Assembly: GCA_044224215.1 (NCBI GenBank)
Contig: JBGAKX010000186.1
Coordinates: 1 to 7,146 of the forward strand
Reading direction: 5' to 3'
Length of the DNA: 7,146 nucleotides
Origin: DAOMFM01 sp035429825
GTDB taxonomy: Bacteria > Acidobacteriota > Blastocatellia > UBA7656 > JADIYM01
The notes beneath the pieces were generated by a model. It ran no database searches, was not told the origin of the DNA, and saw nothing but the letters and a program-made list of their open reading frames with translations. The translations under genes and the position numbers were made by a program. Positions within the stretch are counted from its first letter, which is position 1, and each line of letters begins with the position of its first letter. This document shows positions 1 through 6,521 of the stretch, one piece after another.

Positions 1-75
1 GCAAGCCCGAAGGGCGCGACGGCGCTTTCGTCCTCGCCACCGTACGGCCGCAAAGCGCCGTCGCGCTTCGCTTGC
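1..75. repeat. Long imperfect inverted repeat at the left edge
   Basis: Bases 14-28 (GCGCGACGGCGCTTT) are the exact reverse complement of bases 52-66. The pairing continues outward with CGAA (8-11) against TTCG (67-70) and GCAAG (1-5) against CTTGC (71-75), interrupted by two-base bulges at 12-13 and 6-7. The loop (29-51) contains the small palindrome CCGTACGG (40-47). The arms may extend left of the window. No T-run follows the right arm directly, so it does not look like a classic intrinsic terminator for a + strand gene. It could be a palindromic intergenic repeat of the REP or MITE type, or a 3' hairpin of an upstream gene that is not visible here. The pairing is seen directly; its nature is inference. 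Confidence 0.7.
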
Positions 76-105
76 CGGCGCACTCCAGAGGCAGCGGCTT
101 TACGA

Positions 106-130
106 ACTTTTTATCCACTCTTTAGCCCTT
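106..130 (+). promoter_or_regulatory. Putative KdpE-type operator, T-rich direct repeat
   Basis: This T-rich stretch stands out from the GC-rich surroundings. TTTAT (110-114) and TTTAG (121-125) are near-identical half-sites whose starts lie 11 bp apart, about one helical turn, as expected for tandem binding by OmpR/PhoB-family regulators such as KdpE. Aligned from base 108, the stretch resembles the E. coli KdpE site as I remember it (TTTTTATAC followed by a T-tract, then ACACCCC), with roughly two thirds of positions equal. It lies about 60-80 bases before the first gene of the operon, a fitting place for an activator. A weak -10-like TAGAGT (148-153) lies downstream without a good -35, which would suit an activated promoter. 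The match is by eye and the function is inferred. Confidence 0.35.
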
Positions 131-185
131 CTTTTGACCGGACTCCCTAGAGTTTTTGGTGGAGACAGAACTCGGGGGTGGAGAC

Positions 186-446
186 ATGGTCGAAATGATT
201 GGACGTCGTATGGCCTCGTCGGGAGTCGTGGCGTGCGCCGCCGGGGTAGCGTTCCTCGTGGTGCTCGGCGTGGCACTCCTCGAAATGGCAAGGTTTGGCG
301 GCGCCGAGGGCGTCGAGGATTTTCTCGAGATGGCCGGGAACGCTGCCATCTTTTCGGTGATTCCTCTTGTACTCGTCGGCGCGTGGCTGCTCGACCGACT
401 CGAGGATCGGAACACGTCGTCACGTGACGGTTCCGAACAGCGATGA
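186..446 (+). CDS. Unknown small membrane protein, two predicted helices, first gene of the kdp operon
   Basis: An 86-residue protein that I do not recognise. From the ATG at 186 it has a short polar N-terminus, a hydrophobic segment at about residues 11-35 (SSGVVACAAGVAFLVVLGVA), an acidic loop (about 41-50), a second hydrophobic segment (about 53-69, containing AIFSVIPLVLVGAWLL) and a charged C-terminal tail from about residue 70. This predicts an inner-membrane hairpin. The ATG at 186 is chosen because G-rich GGGGG (174-178) lies 7 bases before it; the ATG at 195 with GGAG (180-183) is an alternative, and the frame stays open upstream to a TTG at 156. Its TGA overlaps the porin start as ATGA, implying translational coupling, so it is probably co-expressed with the Kdp genes. 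No catalytic motif is visible. A role as a Kdp accessory protein rests on position only. Confidence 0.65.
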   Translation: MVEMIGRRMASSGVVACAAGVAFLVVLGVALLEMARFGGAEGVEDFLEMAGNAAIFSVIPLVLVGAWLLDRLEDRNTSSRDGSEQR

Positions 447-1882
447 GAACTCGGGCGCTCATCGTGATGCTGGTCGTGTGCGCGCTCGGCATGGCGCAGA
501 CAACACATGCCCAACAGGTAACGGAGGTGTCGCCCGAGACCCTCACGCCTCGTGAACGGGCGCTGCTTGACCGCGTCGAGCGGCTCGAGCAGCGGCTCGC
601 CACGCTGGAAGCCGAGCGCGCTGGTGCGAGCACGACAACCGTCGCGTCGAACGCAATGGCCGCGTCCGCGACGCCAGCCGCGCAACCTGTCGCACAACCG
701 GCTCAGACTCCCGCGCCAACTGCCGCGGAGACAACACTCACGCCTGAGGACAAGGGCGTGCTCGGCTTCTTCCGCGACACGACCTTCAACGTCACGATCG
801 ACGGCTACTACGGGTACAACTTCAACAAACCGGTTGGCAGCGTGAACCTGCTGCGCCCATATGACGTGACGTCGAACAGCTTCAACCTGAACCAGGCAGC
901 TCTCGTCATCGAGCAGACGCCGGACGTCGACGGCGGCCGGCGCTACGGAATGCGCCTCGACCTCCAGTGGGGGCAGGCCACCGAAACAGTCCAGGGCAGT
1001 GCGTCGAACGAACTGCGTCCGCAGGTCTGGCGCAACGTCCTCCAGGCATACGGCACGTATGTGGTGCCCGTCGGCAAGGGGGCCACTGTCGACTTCGGCA
1101 AGTGGGTGAGCGCTCTCGGCGTCGAGGGGAACTACACCAAGGACCAGATCAACTACTCGCGTTCCTACTGGTTCAATTTCCTGCCGTTCTATCACGAAGG
1201 GCTCCGCGTGACGTATCCCGTTTCCGACAAGATCACGGCGACCTACTGGCTCGTCAATGGAGCCCAGCAGACCGAGGACACGAACGGCTTCAAGTCGCAG
1301 GCGCTCATTCTGAACCTCAAACCAGCCAAGTCGGTATCGTGGAACGTGAATTACTACACAGGGCTCGAGGGGCGCAGTTATGTCGCAAACCTCAACCCGG
1401 GTTTCCCGACGATTCCGAGCCAGCCGGGGCTTCCGACCTCCGAATTCGAGCCGGCGCCGCGCGGGCGAACTCACATCTTTGACACGTACGCCACGTGGAA
1501 TGCCACGGACAAGCTGACGTTCGTCGGCGAGTTCGATTATGCGATCAACCGCGTCATGCCGAACTCGGCCCCGTCACACGTGATGGGTGGCGCCGGGTAC
1601 GTGCGATATCAGCTTGACCCGCACAATGCGATCGCGGCACGCGGTGAGTACCTGTCGGATCGCGGCGGGTTGTTCACGGGAGCGACGCAATCGCTCTACG
1701 AGACGACGCTGACCTACGAATACAGGTTCGCCGAAGGCCTGCTCACGCGAATCGAATGGCGCCGCGACGCTTCGAACCAGCCGTTCTTCCTGACGCAGAC
1801 GCCAGGTGTGTACAAGACGGAGCAGAACACCGCCACGATCGGCCTCGTGTGGTGGATGGGACGGAAACAAGGCTCCTGGTAG
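443..1882 (+). CDS. Outer-membrane beta-barrel porin (BBP2-like) of the kdp operon
   Basis: A 479-residue exported protein. Residues 1-23 form a signal peptide with a likely cut after THA. Residues 35-60 form a leucine-heptad coiled coil (LLDRVERLEQRLATLEAE) and residues 61-98 an Ala/Pro/Thr-rich linker. From about 112 to the end, alternating aromatic and polar strands look like a beta-barrel (for example TFNVTIDGYYGYNFN, RYGMRLDLQWGQ, VYKTEQNTATIGLVWW), and the last residue is Trp, as expected for an outer-membrane signal. Segments such as FGKWVSALGVEG and SYWFNFLPFYHEGLRV are typical of the putative beta-barrel porin-2 (OmpL-like) family, a recollection not backed by a search. The start overlaps the preceding stop by ATGA and has only a weak ribosome-binding site. 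Set before kdpF, it may let K+ or other small solutes cross the outer membrane under K+ limitation; selectivity cannot be read from sequence. Confidence 0.85.
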   Translation: MRTRALIVMLVVCALGMAQTTHAQQVTEVSPETLTPRERALLDRVERLEQRLATLEAERAGASTTTVASNAMAASATPAAQPVAQPAQTPAPTAAETTLTPEDKGVLGFFRDTTFNVTIDGYYGYNFNKPVGSVNLLRPYDVTSNSFNLNQAALVIEQTPDVDGGRRYGMRLDLQWGQATETVQGSASNELRPQVWRNVLQAYGTYVVPVGKGATVDFGKWVSALGVEGNYTKDQINYSRSYWFNFLPFYHEGLRVTYPVSDKITATYWLVNGAQQTEDTNGFKSQALILNLKPAKSVSWNVNYYTGLEGRSYVANLNPGFPTIPSQPGLPTSEFEPAPRGRTHIFDTYATWNATDKLTFVGEFDYAINRVMPNSAPSHVMGGAGYVRYQLDPHNAIAARGEYLSDRGGLFTGATQSLYETTLTYEYRFAEGLLTRIEWRRDASNQPFFLTQTPGVYKTEQNTATIGLVWWMGRKQGSW

Positions 1883-1900
1883 GGGCCGTTTGGAGGACTC

Positions 1901-1984
1901 ATGCTCGACGCAATCTTCATCATTGCGACCATCGCGTTCTTTGCAATCGCGATCGGCTACACGGCCGCGTGCGACCGACTGTAG
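1901..1984 (+). CDS. 27-residue single-helix microprotein directly before kdpF
   Basis: A short open frame with a strong ribosome-binding site, GGAGG at 1892-1896, four bases before the ATG. The peptide begins MLDAIFIIATIAFFAIAIGY and ends TAACDRL: a short acidic start, one hydrophobic helix (about residues 4-23) and a Cys-Asp-Arg-Leu tail. It lies between the porin and kdpF with 18-base and 11-base gaps, and its TAG is fused to the kdpF ribosome-binding site (TAGGAGG). I recall very similar peptides ending in CxRL upstream of kdpF in other bacteria, usually left unannotated or called hypothetical; this is memory, not a search. Size and topology resemble KdpF, so it may be a second small subunit of the KdpFABC complex or a membrane regulatory peptide. 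The function is unknown. Confidence 0.75.
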   Translation: MLDAIFIIATIAFFAIAIGYTAACDRL

Positions 1985-1990
1985 GAGGTG
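1984..1990 (+). promoter_or_regulatory. Strong ribosome-binding site of kdpF
   Basis: GGAGGTG lies five bases before the kdpF ATG, and its first G is also the last base of the upstream TAG stop. This near-perfect anti-16S match fixes the start of a gene otherwise too short for automatic calling. Confidence 0.8.
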
Positions 1991-1995
1991 CATCC

Positions 1996-2085
1996 ATGAC
2001 GCTCGAATACCTCACAGGCATCGTCGTTTCGGCACTCCTGCTCGTGTACCTCATGTACGCACTACTGCGCCCGGAGAAGTTCTAA
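1996..2085 (+). CDS. kdpF: KdpF, small subunit of the K+-transporting ATPase
   Basis: A 29-residue protein, MTLEYLTGIVVSALLLVYLM followed by YALLRPEKF, with one transmembrane helix (about residues 6-23). The YALLRPEKF ending is the hallmark of KdpF and the length matches the family (about 29 residues). In E. coli KdpF is a membrane peptide that stabilises the KdpABC complex. The start is supported by GGAGGTG at 1984-1990. The TAA stop lies two bases before the kdpA ATG, and the codons for Pro-Glu-Lys (CCGGAGAAG) also provide the likely kdpA ribosome-binding site. The identity is secure from sequence and gene order. Confidence 0.95.
   Translation: MTLEYLTGIVVSALLLVYLMYALLRPEKF
2073..2079 (+). 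promoter_or_regulatory. kdpA ribosome-binding site inside kdpF
   Basis: GGAGAAG lies eight bases before the kdpA ATG at 2088 and inside the kdpF codons for the conserved Pro-Glu-Lys. The kdpF-kdpA gap is only two bases (TAA TC ATG), so ribosomes ending kdpF would load directly on kdpA. Confidence 0.6.
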
Positions 2086-2087
2086 TC

Positions 2088-3863
2088 ATGACCGCAAACG
2101 GATGGCTTCAAATCCTGGTCTTCTTTGCGCTTGTCCTGGCTGTGACCAAGCCGCTTGGCATCTATATGGCCAGGGTGTTCGAGCGCGAACGGACCTTCCT
2201 CGACCCGGTTCTGCGGCCCGCGGAGCGGGTCGTCTACAAGCTCACCGGCGTCGACGAGACCCGCGAGATGAAATGGAAGGAGTACACGATCGCGATGCTG
2301 CTGTTCAGCGTCGTCTCGATGCTCGTGCTCTACCTGATACAGCGGCTGCAGGGCGTCTTGCCCTTGAATCCGCAGCAACTCGCGGGGATCTCGCCCGATT
2401 CCTCGTTCAACACGGCGGCGTCGTTCACGACGAACACGAACTGGCAGTCCTACGTCCCTGAAACCACGATGAGCTACCTGACCCAGATGGCTGGGCTTGC
2501 GTACCACAACTTCACGTCCGCGGCCGCAGGCATCGCCTGCGCCATCGCGCTCGTGCGTGGGATCGCGCGCCGCGAGGCCGAGACGATCGGCAACTTCTGG
2601 GTGGACATGGTCCGCGCGACGCTGTGGGTCCTGTTGCCGATCTGCATCGCCGGTGCGCTCGTGCTCGTCTCGCAGGGGGTCATTCAGAACCTCAAACCGT
2701 ACGACACGGTGCAGCTCGTCGAGCCGCAGTCGGTCGAAAAGACGGCGGACGACGGCACCACGTCCACCGAAACGGTGTCGACGCAGACGATCGCGCAGGG
2801 TCCGGTCGCGTCGCAGGAGATCATCAAGGAGCTCGGCACGAACGGCGGCGGCTTTTTCAATACCAACAGCTCGCACCCGTACGAGAACCCGACGCCACTT
2901 ACCAACCTGATCGAGATGTTTGCGATCTTCGGGATCGCCGCGGGACTCACCTACACGCTCGGTCGCATGACCAAGTCGCAGAAGCACGGCTGGGCGGTAT
3001 TCGCGGCTATGGCGGTGCTGTTCTTTGCGGGGGTCTCGGTCGCGTTCTGGGCCGAGGCGCGCGGCAACCCGATGCTCGCGAGCGCGGATCAGTCGGTCAG
3101 CTCCATGCAATCGGGCGGCAACATGGAAGGGAAGGAGGTCCGGTTCGGCGTTGCCAACTCGGTGCTGTGGGCGACGGTGACGACCGACACGTCGTGCGGG
3201 GCCGTCAACTCGATGCACGATTCGTACACGCCGCTGGGCGGTCTCGTGCCGCTCACGAACATTATGCTCGGAGAGGTCATCTTTGGCGGCGTCGGCTCGG
3301 GACTGTACGGAATTCTCGTGATGGTGATCCTGTCGGTCTTCATCGCGGGCCTGATGGTCGGCCGTACGCCCGAGTACCTCGGCAAGAAGATCGAGTCGTA
3401 TGACGTGAAGATGGCGATGCTCTATACGCTCATCTTCCCGCTGACGATCCTCGTGCTCACGGGCATCTCGGTCGTATCGGAATCATTCGGAACGACGGCG
3501 ATACTCAATCCCGGTCCGCACGGACTGTCGGAAATCCTCTACGCCTTCACCGAAGGGGCGGGAAACAATGGCTCGGCATTCGCCGGAATCTCGGCCAATA
3601 CGCCCTGGTACAACTCGTCCATCGGCGCGGCCACGCTGATCGGGCGGTTCCTGATGATGGTCCCGATGCTCGCGATCGCGGGCAGCCTCGTGCGCAAGAA
3701 GGCCTCACCGCCGTCACTCGGAACGTTCCCGGTGACGACGCCGCTGTTCTCGGCGCTCCTCGTGAGCGTGATTGTGATCGTCGGCGCGCTCACGTTCTTC
3801 CCGGTGCTCAGTCTCGGGCCCATCGTCGAGCAATTGCTGATGCAGGCCGGTCAGACGTTCTAG
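2088..3863 (+). CDS. kdpA: KdpA, potassium-binding and translocating subunit
   Basis: A 591-residue polytopic inner-membrane protein of the superfamily of K+ transporters; it binds K+ from the periplasm and conducts it within KdpFABC. All four selectivity-filter loops are visible: TNTNWQ (115-120), GTNGGGFFN (250-258) followed by the canonical SSHPYENPTP, TDTSCGAVN (366-374) and GAGNNGSAFAG (490-500). The ATG at 2088 gives the usual N-terminus with a first helix at about residues 5-28; an open frame continues upstream to 1806 but runs across kdpF and the porin and is not real. At 591 residues it is longer than E. coli KdpA (557); part of the excess is a Thr/Ser/Asp-rich segment at about residues 216-236 (KTADDGTTSTETVSTQTI) just before the GPVASQE stretch preceding filter loop 2, probably periplasmic. 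Intact and apparently functional. Confidence 0.98.
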   Translation: MTANGWLQILVFFALVLAVTKPLGIYMARVFERERTFLDPVLRPAERVVYKLTGVDETREMKWKEYTIAMLLFSVVSMLVLYLIQRLQGVLPLNPQQLAGISPDSSFNTAASFTTNTNWQSYVPETTMSYLTQMAGLAYHNFTSAAAGIACAIALVRGIARREAETIGNFWVDMVRATLWVLLPICIAGALVLVSQGVIQNLKPYDTVQLVEPQSVEKTADDGTTSTETVSTQTIAQGPVASQEIIKELGTNGGGFFNTNSSHPYENPTPLTNLIEMFAIFGIAAGLTYTLGRMTKSQKHGWAVFAAMAVLFFAGVSVAFWAEARGNPMLASADQSVSSMQSGGNMEGKEVRFGVANSVLWATVTTDTSCGAVNSMHDSYTPLGGLVPLTNIMLGEVIFGGVGSGLYGILVMVILSVFIAGLMVGRTPEYLGKKIESYDVKMAMLYTLIFPLTILVLTGISVVSESFGTTAILNPGPHGLSEILYAFTEGAGNNGSAFAGISANTPWYNSSIGAATLIGRFLMMVPMLAIAGSLVRKKASPPSLGTFPVTTPLFSALLVSVIVIVGALTFFPVLSLGPIVEQLLMQAGQTF

Positions 3864-3872
3864 GAGGGGATC

Positions 3873-5939
3873 ATGGCAAGCACGTCGAAGAAGGAAATCT
3901 CGATCTGGGATCCCCGAATCATGGGACGGGCGGCCAGGGACTGCGTCCTGAAGCTCAACCCGGTGACCATGATGAAGAATCCCGTCATGTTCGTCGTCGA
4001 GGTGGGAAGCGTGATCACGACCGTCCTCCTCGTTCGCGATATCGCGACCGGTGCGGCCGGGACCGGGTTCGCCCTTCAGATCACATTGTGGCTGTGGTTC
4101 ACGGTGTTGTTCGCAAACTTTGCCGAGGCGATGGCCGAGGGGCGTGGCAAGGCGCAGGCCGACACGTTGCGGAAGGCGCGCACGGAAACGACGGCAAACA
4201 AGGTCCTCGAGGACGCAAGGGACGGAGAGACGATGAAGATCGTCGTCGTCGGCGCGGCCCAATTGCAGAAGGACGACCTCGTCATCGTGTCCGCGGGCGA
4301 ATTCATTCCGAGCGACGGCGAGATTGTCGAAGGCGTCGCGTCGGTCGACGAATCCGCGATCACGGGCGAATCGGCGCCGGTCATCCGGGAGGCAGGAGGC
4401 GACCGGTCGGCCGTCACCGGCGGCACGCGCGTGCTGTCGGACCGCATCAAGGTGCGAATCACGTCGAACCCGGGCGAGACGTTCATCGACCGCATGATCG
4501 CGCTCGTCGAAGGCGCCGAGCGTCAGAAGACACCGAACGAGATCGCGCTCAACATCCTGCTCGCCGGCCTGACGGTCATCTTCCTGATGGCGGTCGTCAC
4601 GCTCCAGCCGTTTGCGATCTACTCGGGCGCGCCACAGTCGACGTTCGTGCTCGTATCGCTGCTGGTGTGCCTGATCCCGACGACGATTGGCGGGTTGCTG
4701 TCCGCAATCGGTATCGCCGGCATGGACCGGCTGGTGCAGCACAACGTGCTCGCCATGTCAGGAAGAGCAGTTGAAGCCGCGGGCGACGTCAATACGCTGC
4801 TGCTCGACAAGACCGGCACCATCACGCTCGGGAACCGGCAGGCGAGCGAATTTCTCCCGCTGCCGGGTGTTACGGAAGAGGTGCTGGCTGAAGCCGCACA
4901 ACTGTCGTCGCTCGCCGACGAGACGCCGGAGGGTCGTTCGATCGTGGTTCTTGCCAAGGAACGCTATGGCCTGCGCGGACGCGAACTGTCGTCGCACAAC
5001 GCGACGTTCATTCCATTCACGGCGCAGACTCGGATGTCCGGCGTGGATTTCAACGGCAGGCGCGTCCGCAAGGGCGCGGCGGACGCGATCGAATCGTTCG
5101 TCTTCAAGGTGCCGACGGCCGAGACGCGCGGCGAGCTGCGAGCGATCGTGGATCGCGTCGCACGCGAAGGCGGCACGCCGCTCGTGGTTGCCGACACCGG
5201 CCGGCCGCTCGGCGTCGTCTATCTGAAGGACATCGTGAAGGGAGGCATGAGGGAGCGGTTCGACCAGCTCCGCGCGATGGGGATCAAGACCGTCATGATC
5301 ACCGGCGACAACCCGCTGACGGCTGCGACGATCGCGCGCGAGGCCGGCGTCGACGACTTCCTCGCCGAGGCAAAGCCCGAAGACAAGATGGCCCTGATCA
5401 AGCGCGAGCAGGCCGAGGGCAAGCTCGTGGCGATGACCGGCGACGGCACGAACGACGCGCCCGCGCTCGCCCAGGCCGATGTCGGCGTGGCCATGAACAC
5501 CGGCACGCAGGCCGCGAAGGAGGCCGGCAACATGGTCGACCTCGACTCGAACCCGACCAAACTCATCGAGGTCGTCGAGATCGGCAAGCAGTTGCTGATG
5601 ACGCGCGGCGCCCTCACGACATTCTCGATCGCGAACGACGTCGCCAAGTACTTCGCCATCATTCCGGCGATGTTCGCGGTGGCATTTCCCGTATTGAACG
5701 CGCTGAACGTCATGGGCCTCCGGACGCCGCAATCGGCGATTCTCTCGGCCGTGATCTTCAATGCGCTGGTCATCATCGCGCTGATACCGCTCGCGCTGCG
5801 GGGCGTCTCGTACAAGCCGCTCAGCGCCGCGGCTTTGCTCAGGCGAAACATGCTGATCTATGGCGTCGGCGGGATCATCATCCCGTTCATCGGGATCAAG
5901 GCGATCGACGTGATCATCACGGCCCTTGGGCTCGCGTAG
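3873..5939 (+). CDS. kdpB: KdpB, P-type ATPase catalytic subunit
   Basis: A 688-residue P-type ATPase (class IA, K+ specific) that hydrolyses ATP to drive K+ uptake through KdpA. Visible motifs in order: TGES (164-167) in the actuator domain, with Ser167 matching the serine whose phosphorylation inhibits E. coli KdpB (Ser162); CLIPTTIGGL (266-275) in membrane helix M4; the phosphorylation motif DKTGTIT (312-318, Asp312); PFTAQTRMSG (381-390) and KGA (400-402) in the nucleotide-binding domain; TGDN (477-480); GDGTNDAP (523-530) in the hinge; and SIANDVAKYF (585-594), whose Asp589 and Lys592 match the helix M5 pair that couples ATP hydrolysis to transport. The length matches the family (about 680). 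The ATG at 3873 follows GGAGGGG (3863-3869), with the kdpA TAG fused to it. Intact. Confidence 0.98.
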   Translation: MASTSKKEISIWDPRIMGRAARDCVLKLNPVTMMKNPVMFVVEVGSVITTVLLVRDIATGAAGTGFALQITLWLWFTVLFANFAEAMAEGRGKAQADTLRKARTETTANKVLEDARDGETMKIVVVGAAQLQKDDLVIVSAGEFIPSDGEIVEGVASVDESAITGESAPVIREAGGDRSAVTGGTRVLSDRIKVRITSNPGETFIDRMIALVEGAERQKTPNEIALNILLAGLTVIFLMAVVTLQPFAIYSGAPQSTFVLVSLLVCLIPTTIGGLLSAIGIAGMDRLVQHNVLAMSGRAVEAAGDVNTLLLDKTGTITLGNRQASEFLPLPGVTEEVLAEAAQLSSLADETPEGRSIVVLAKERYGLRGRELSSHNATFIPFTAQTRMSGVDFNGRRVRKGAADAIESFVFKVPTAETRGELRAIVDRVAREGGTPLVVADTGRPLGVVYLKDIVKGGMRERFDQLRAMGIKTVMITGDNPLTAATIAREAGVDDFLAEAKPEDKMALIKREQAEGKLVAMTGDGTNDAPALAQADVGVAMNTGTQAAKEAGNMVDLDSNPTKLIEVVEIGKQLLMTRGALTTFSIANDVAKYFAIIPAMFAVAFPVLNALNVMGLRTPQSAILSAVIFNALVIIALIPLALRGVSYKPLSAAALLRRNMLIYGVGGIIIPFIGIKAIDVIITALGLA

Positions 5940-5951
5940 GAGGGAAGCATC

Positions 5952-6521
5952 ATGAAGAATCTCGTCACGGCAATCCTGATGACGGTGGTCACGACGATCC
6001 TGCTGGGGCTTGTCTATCCGCTCGCGGTGACCGGACTTGCGCAGCTGATCTTCCCCGACAAGGCGAACGGCCAGATGATCGTGAGGAACGGCGAGATTGT
6101 CGGCTCGCGGATCATCGGCCAGCCGTTCTCGTCACCCGGCTACTTCCATTCGCGGCCGTCCGCGGCCGGCAACGGGTACGACGCGGGCGCATCGTCCGGC
6201 TCGAACCTGGGACCGACGAACGTCAAGCTCGTGGATCGTGTGAAGGCCGACGTCGCAACACTCCAGGCCGAGAATCCGGGCAAACCCGTGCCGATCGATC
6301 TCGTGACCACGTCCGCCTCGGGGCTCGATCCGCACATCACGCCCGCGGCGGCAGAGTTCCAGGTGCCCCGCGTCGCTCGCGAGCGGGGCCTGTCCGAGGA
6401 TGCGGTACGGCGGCTGGTTGCGGTACATACGGAGGGACGCCAGTTTGGATTCCTCGGCGAGCCGCGGGTCAACGTGCTCGAGCTCAACCTTGCGCTCGAC
6501 GATGAGATAAGCCGCAAATGA
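5952..6521 (+). CDS. kdpC: KdpC, single-span subunit of the K+-transporting ATPase
   Basis: A 189-residue protein with one N-terminal membrane helix (about residues 5-29) and a periplasmic domain. Family signatures are visible: GSRIIGQPFSSPGYFHSRPSA (51-71, the most conserved block), GSNLGPTN (83-90), SGLDPHITPAAA (123-134) and the closing VNVLELNLALD (173-183). KdpC is needed for assembly and K+ affinity of KdpFABC. GGAGGG at 5939-5944, fused to the kdpB TAG, lies seven bases before the ATG. The last residues, DEISRK, follow the usual family end, and the final Arg-Lys-stop codons fall within a 9-bp tandem repeat that continues into kdpD, so this tail may be a repeat-derived addition. Otherwise complete and of normal length. 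Confidence 0.97.
   Translation: MKNLVTAILMTVVTTILLGLVYPLAVTGLAQLIFPDKANGQMIVRNGEIVGSRIIGQPFSSPGYFHSRPSAAGNGYDAGASSGSNLGPTNVKLVDRVKADVATLQAENPGKPVPIDLVTTSASGLDPHITPAAAEFQVPRVARERGLSEDAVRRLVAVHTEGRQFGFLGEPRVNVLELNLALDDEISRK

Noticed and set aside
134..162. Sigma-70 promoter starting from TTGACC at 134-139
   Set aside because: TTGACC is a fair -35 box, but no -10-like hexamer occurs at 16-18 bases from it (TGGTGG is found there), so I do not call it.
1..185. c-di-AMP (ydaO-type) riboswitch or other leader RNA in front of the kdp operon
   Set aside because: Some kdp operons carry one, but I see none of its conserved blocks here; the region holds only the inverted repeat and T-rich stretch.
158..186. 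10-bp direct repeat GGTGGAGACA at 158-167 and 177-186
   Set aside because: Two copies 19 bp apart near the first start codon may be a small duplication or chance. It mainly makes the start of the first gene ambiguous and I see no clear regulatory meaning.
122..1474. 450-codon open frame on the minus strand opposite the small membrane protein and porin
   Set aside because: Its translation is Arg/Val-rich with no recognisable domain, and it lies opposite a porin with a clear signal peptide and barrel. Long antisense frames are common in GC-rich coding DNA.
1806..2087. N-terminal extension of kdpA by 94 codons
   Set aside because: It overlaps the porin end, the microprotein and kdpF in another frame, and the extra residues are Arg/Ser-rich. 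The ATG at 2088 gives the normal KdpA start.
2082..3218. 378-codon minus-strand frame opposite kdpA
   Set aside because: Low-complexity Arg/His/Asp-rich translation, a shadow of the secure kdpA gene. The minus-strand frames at 3714-4742 and 4758-5732 are rejected for the same reason.
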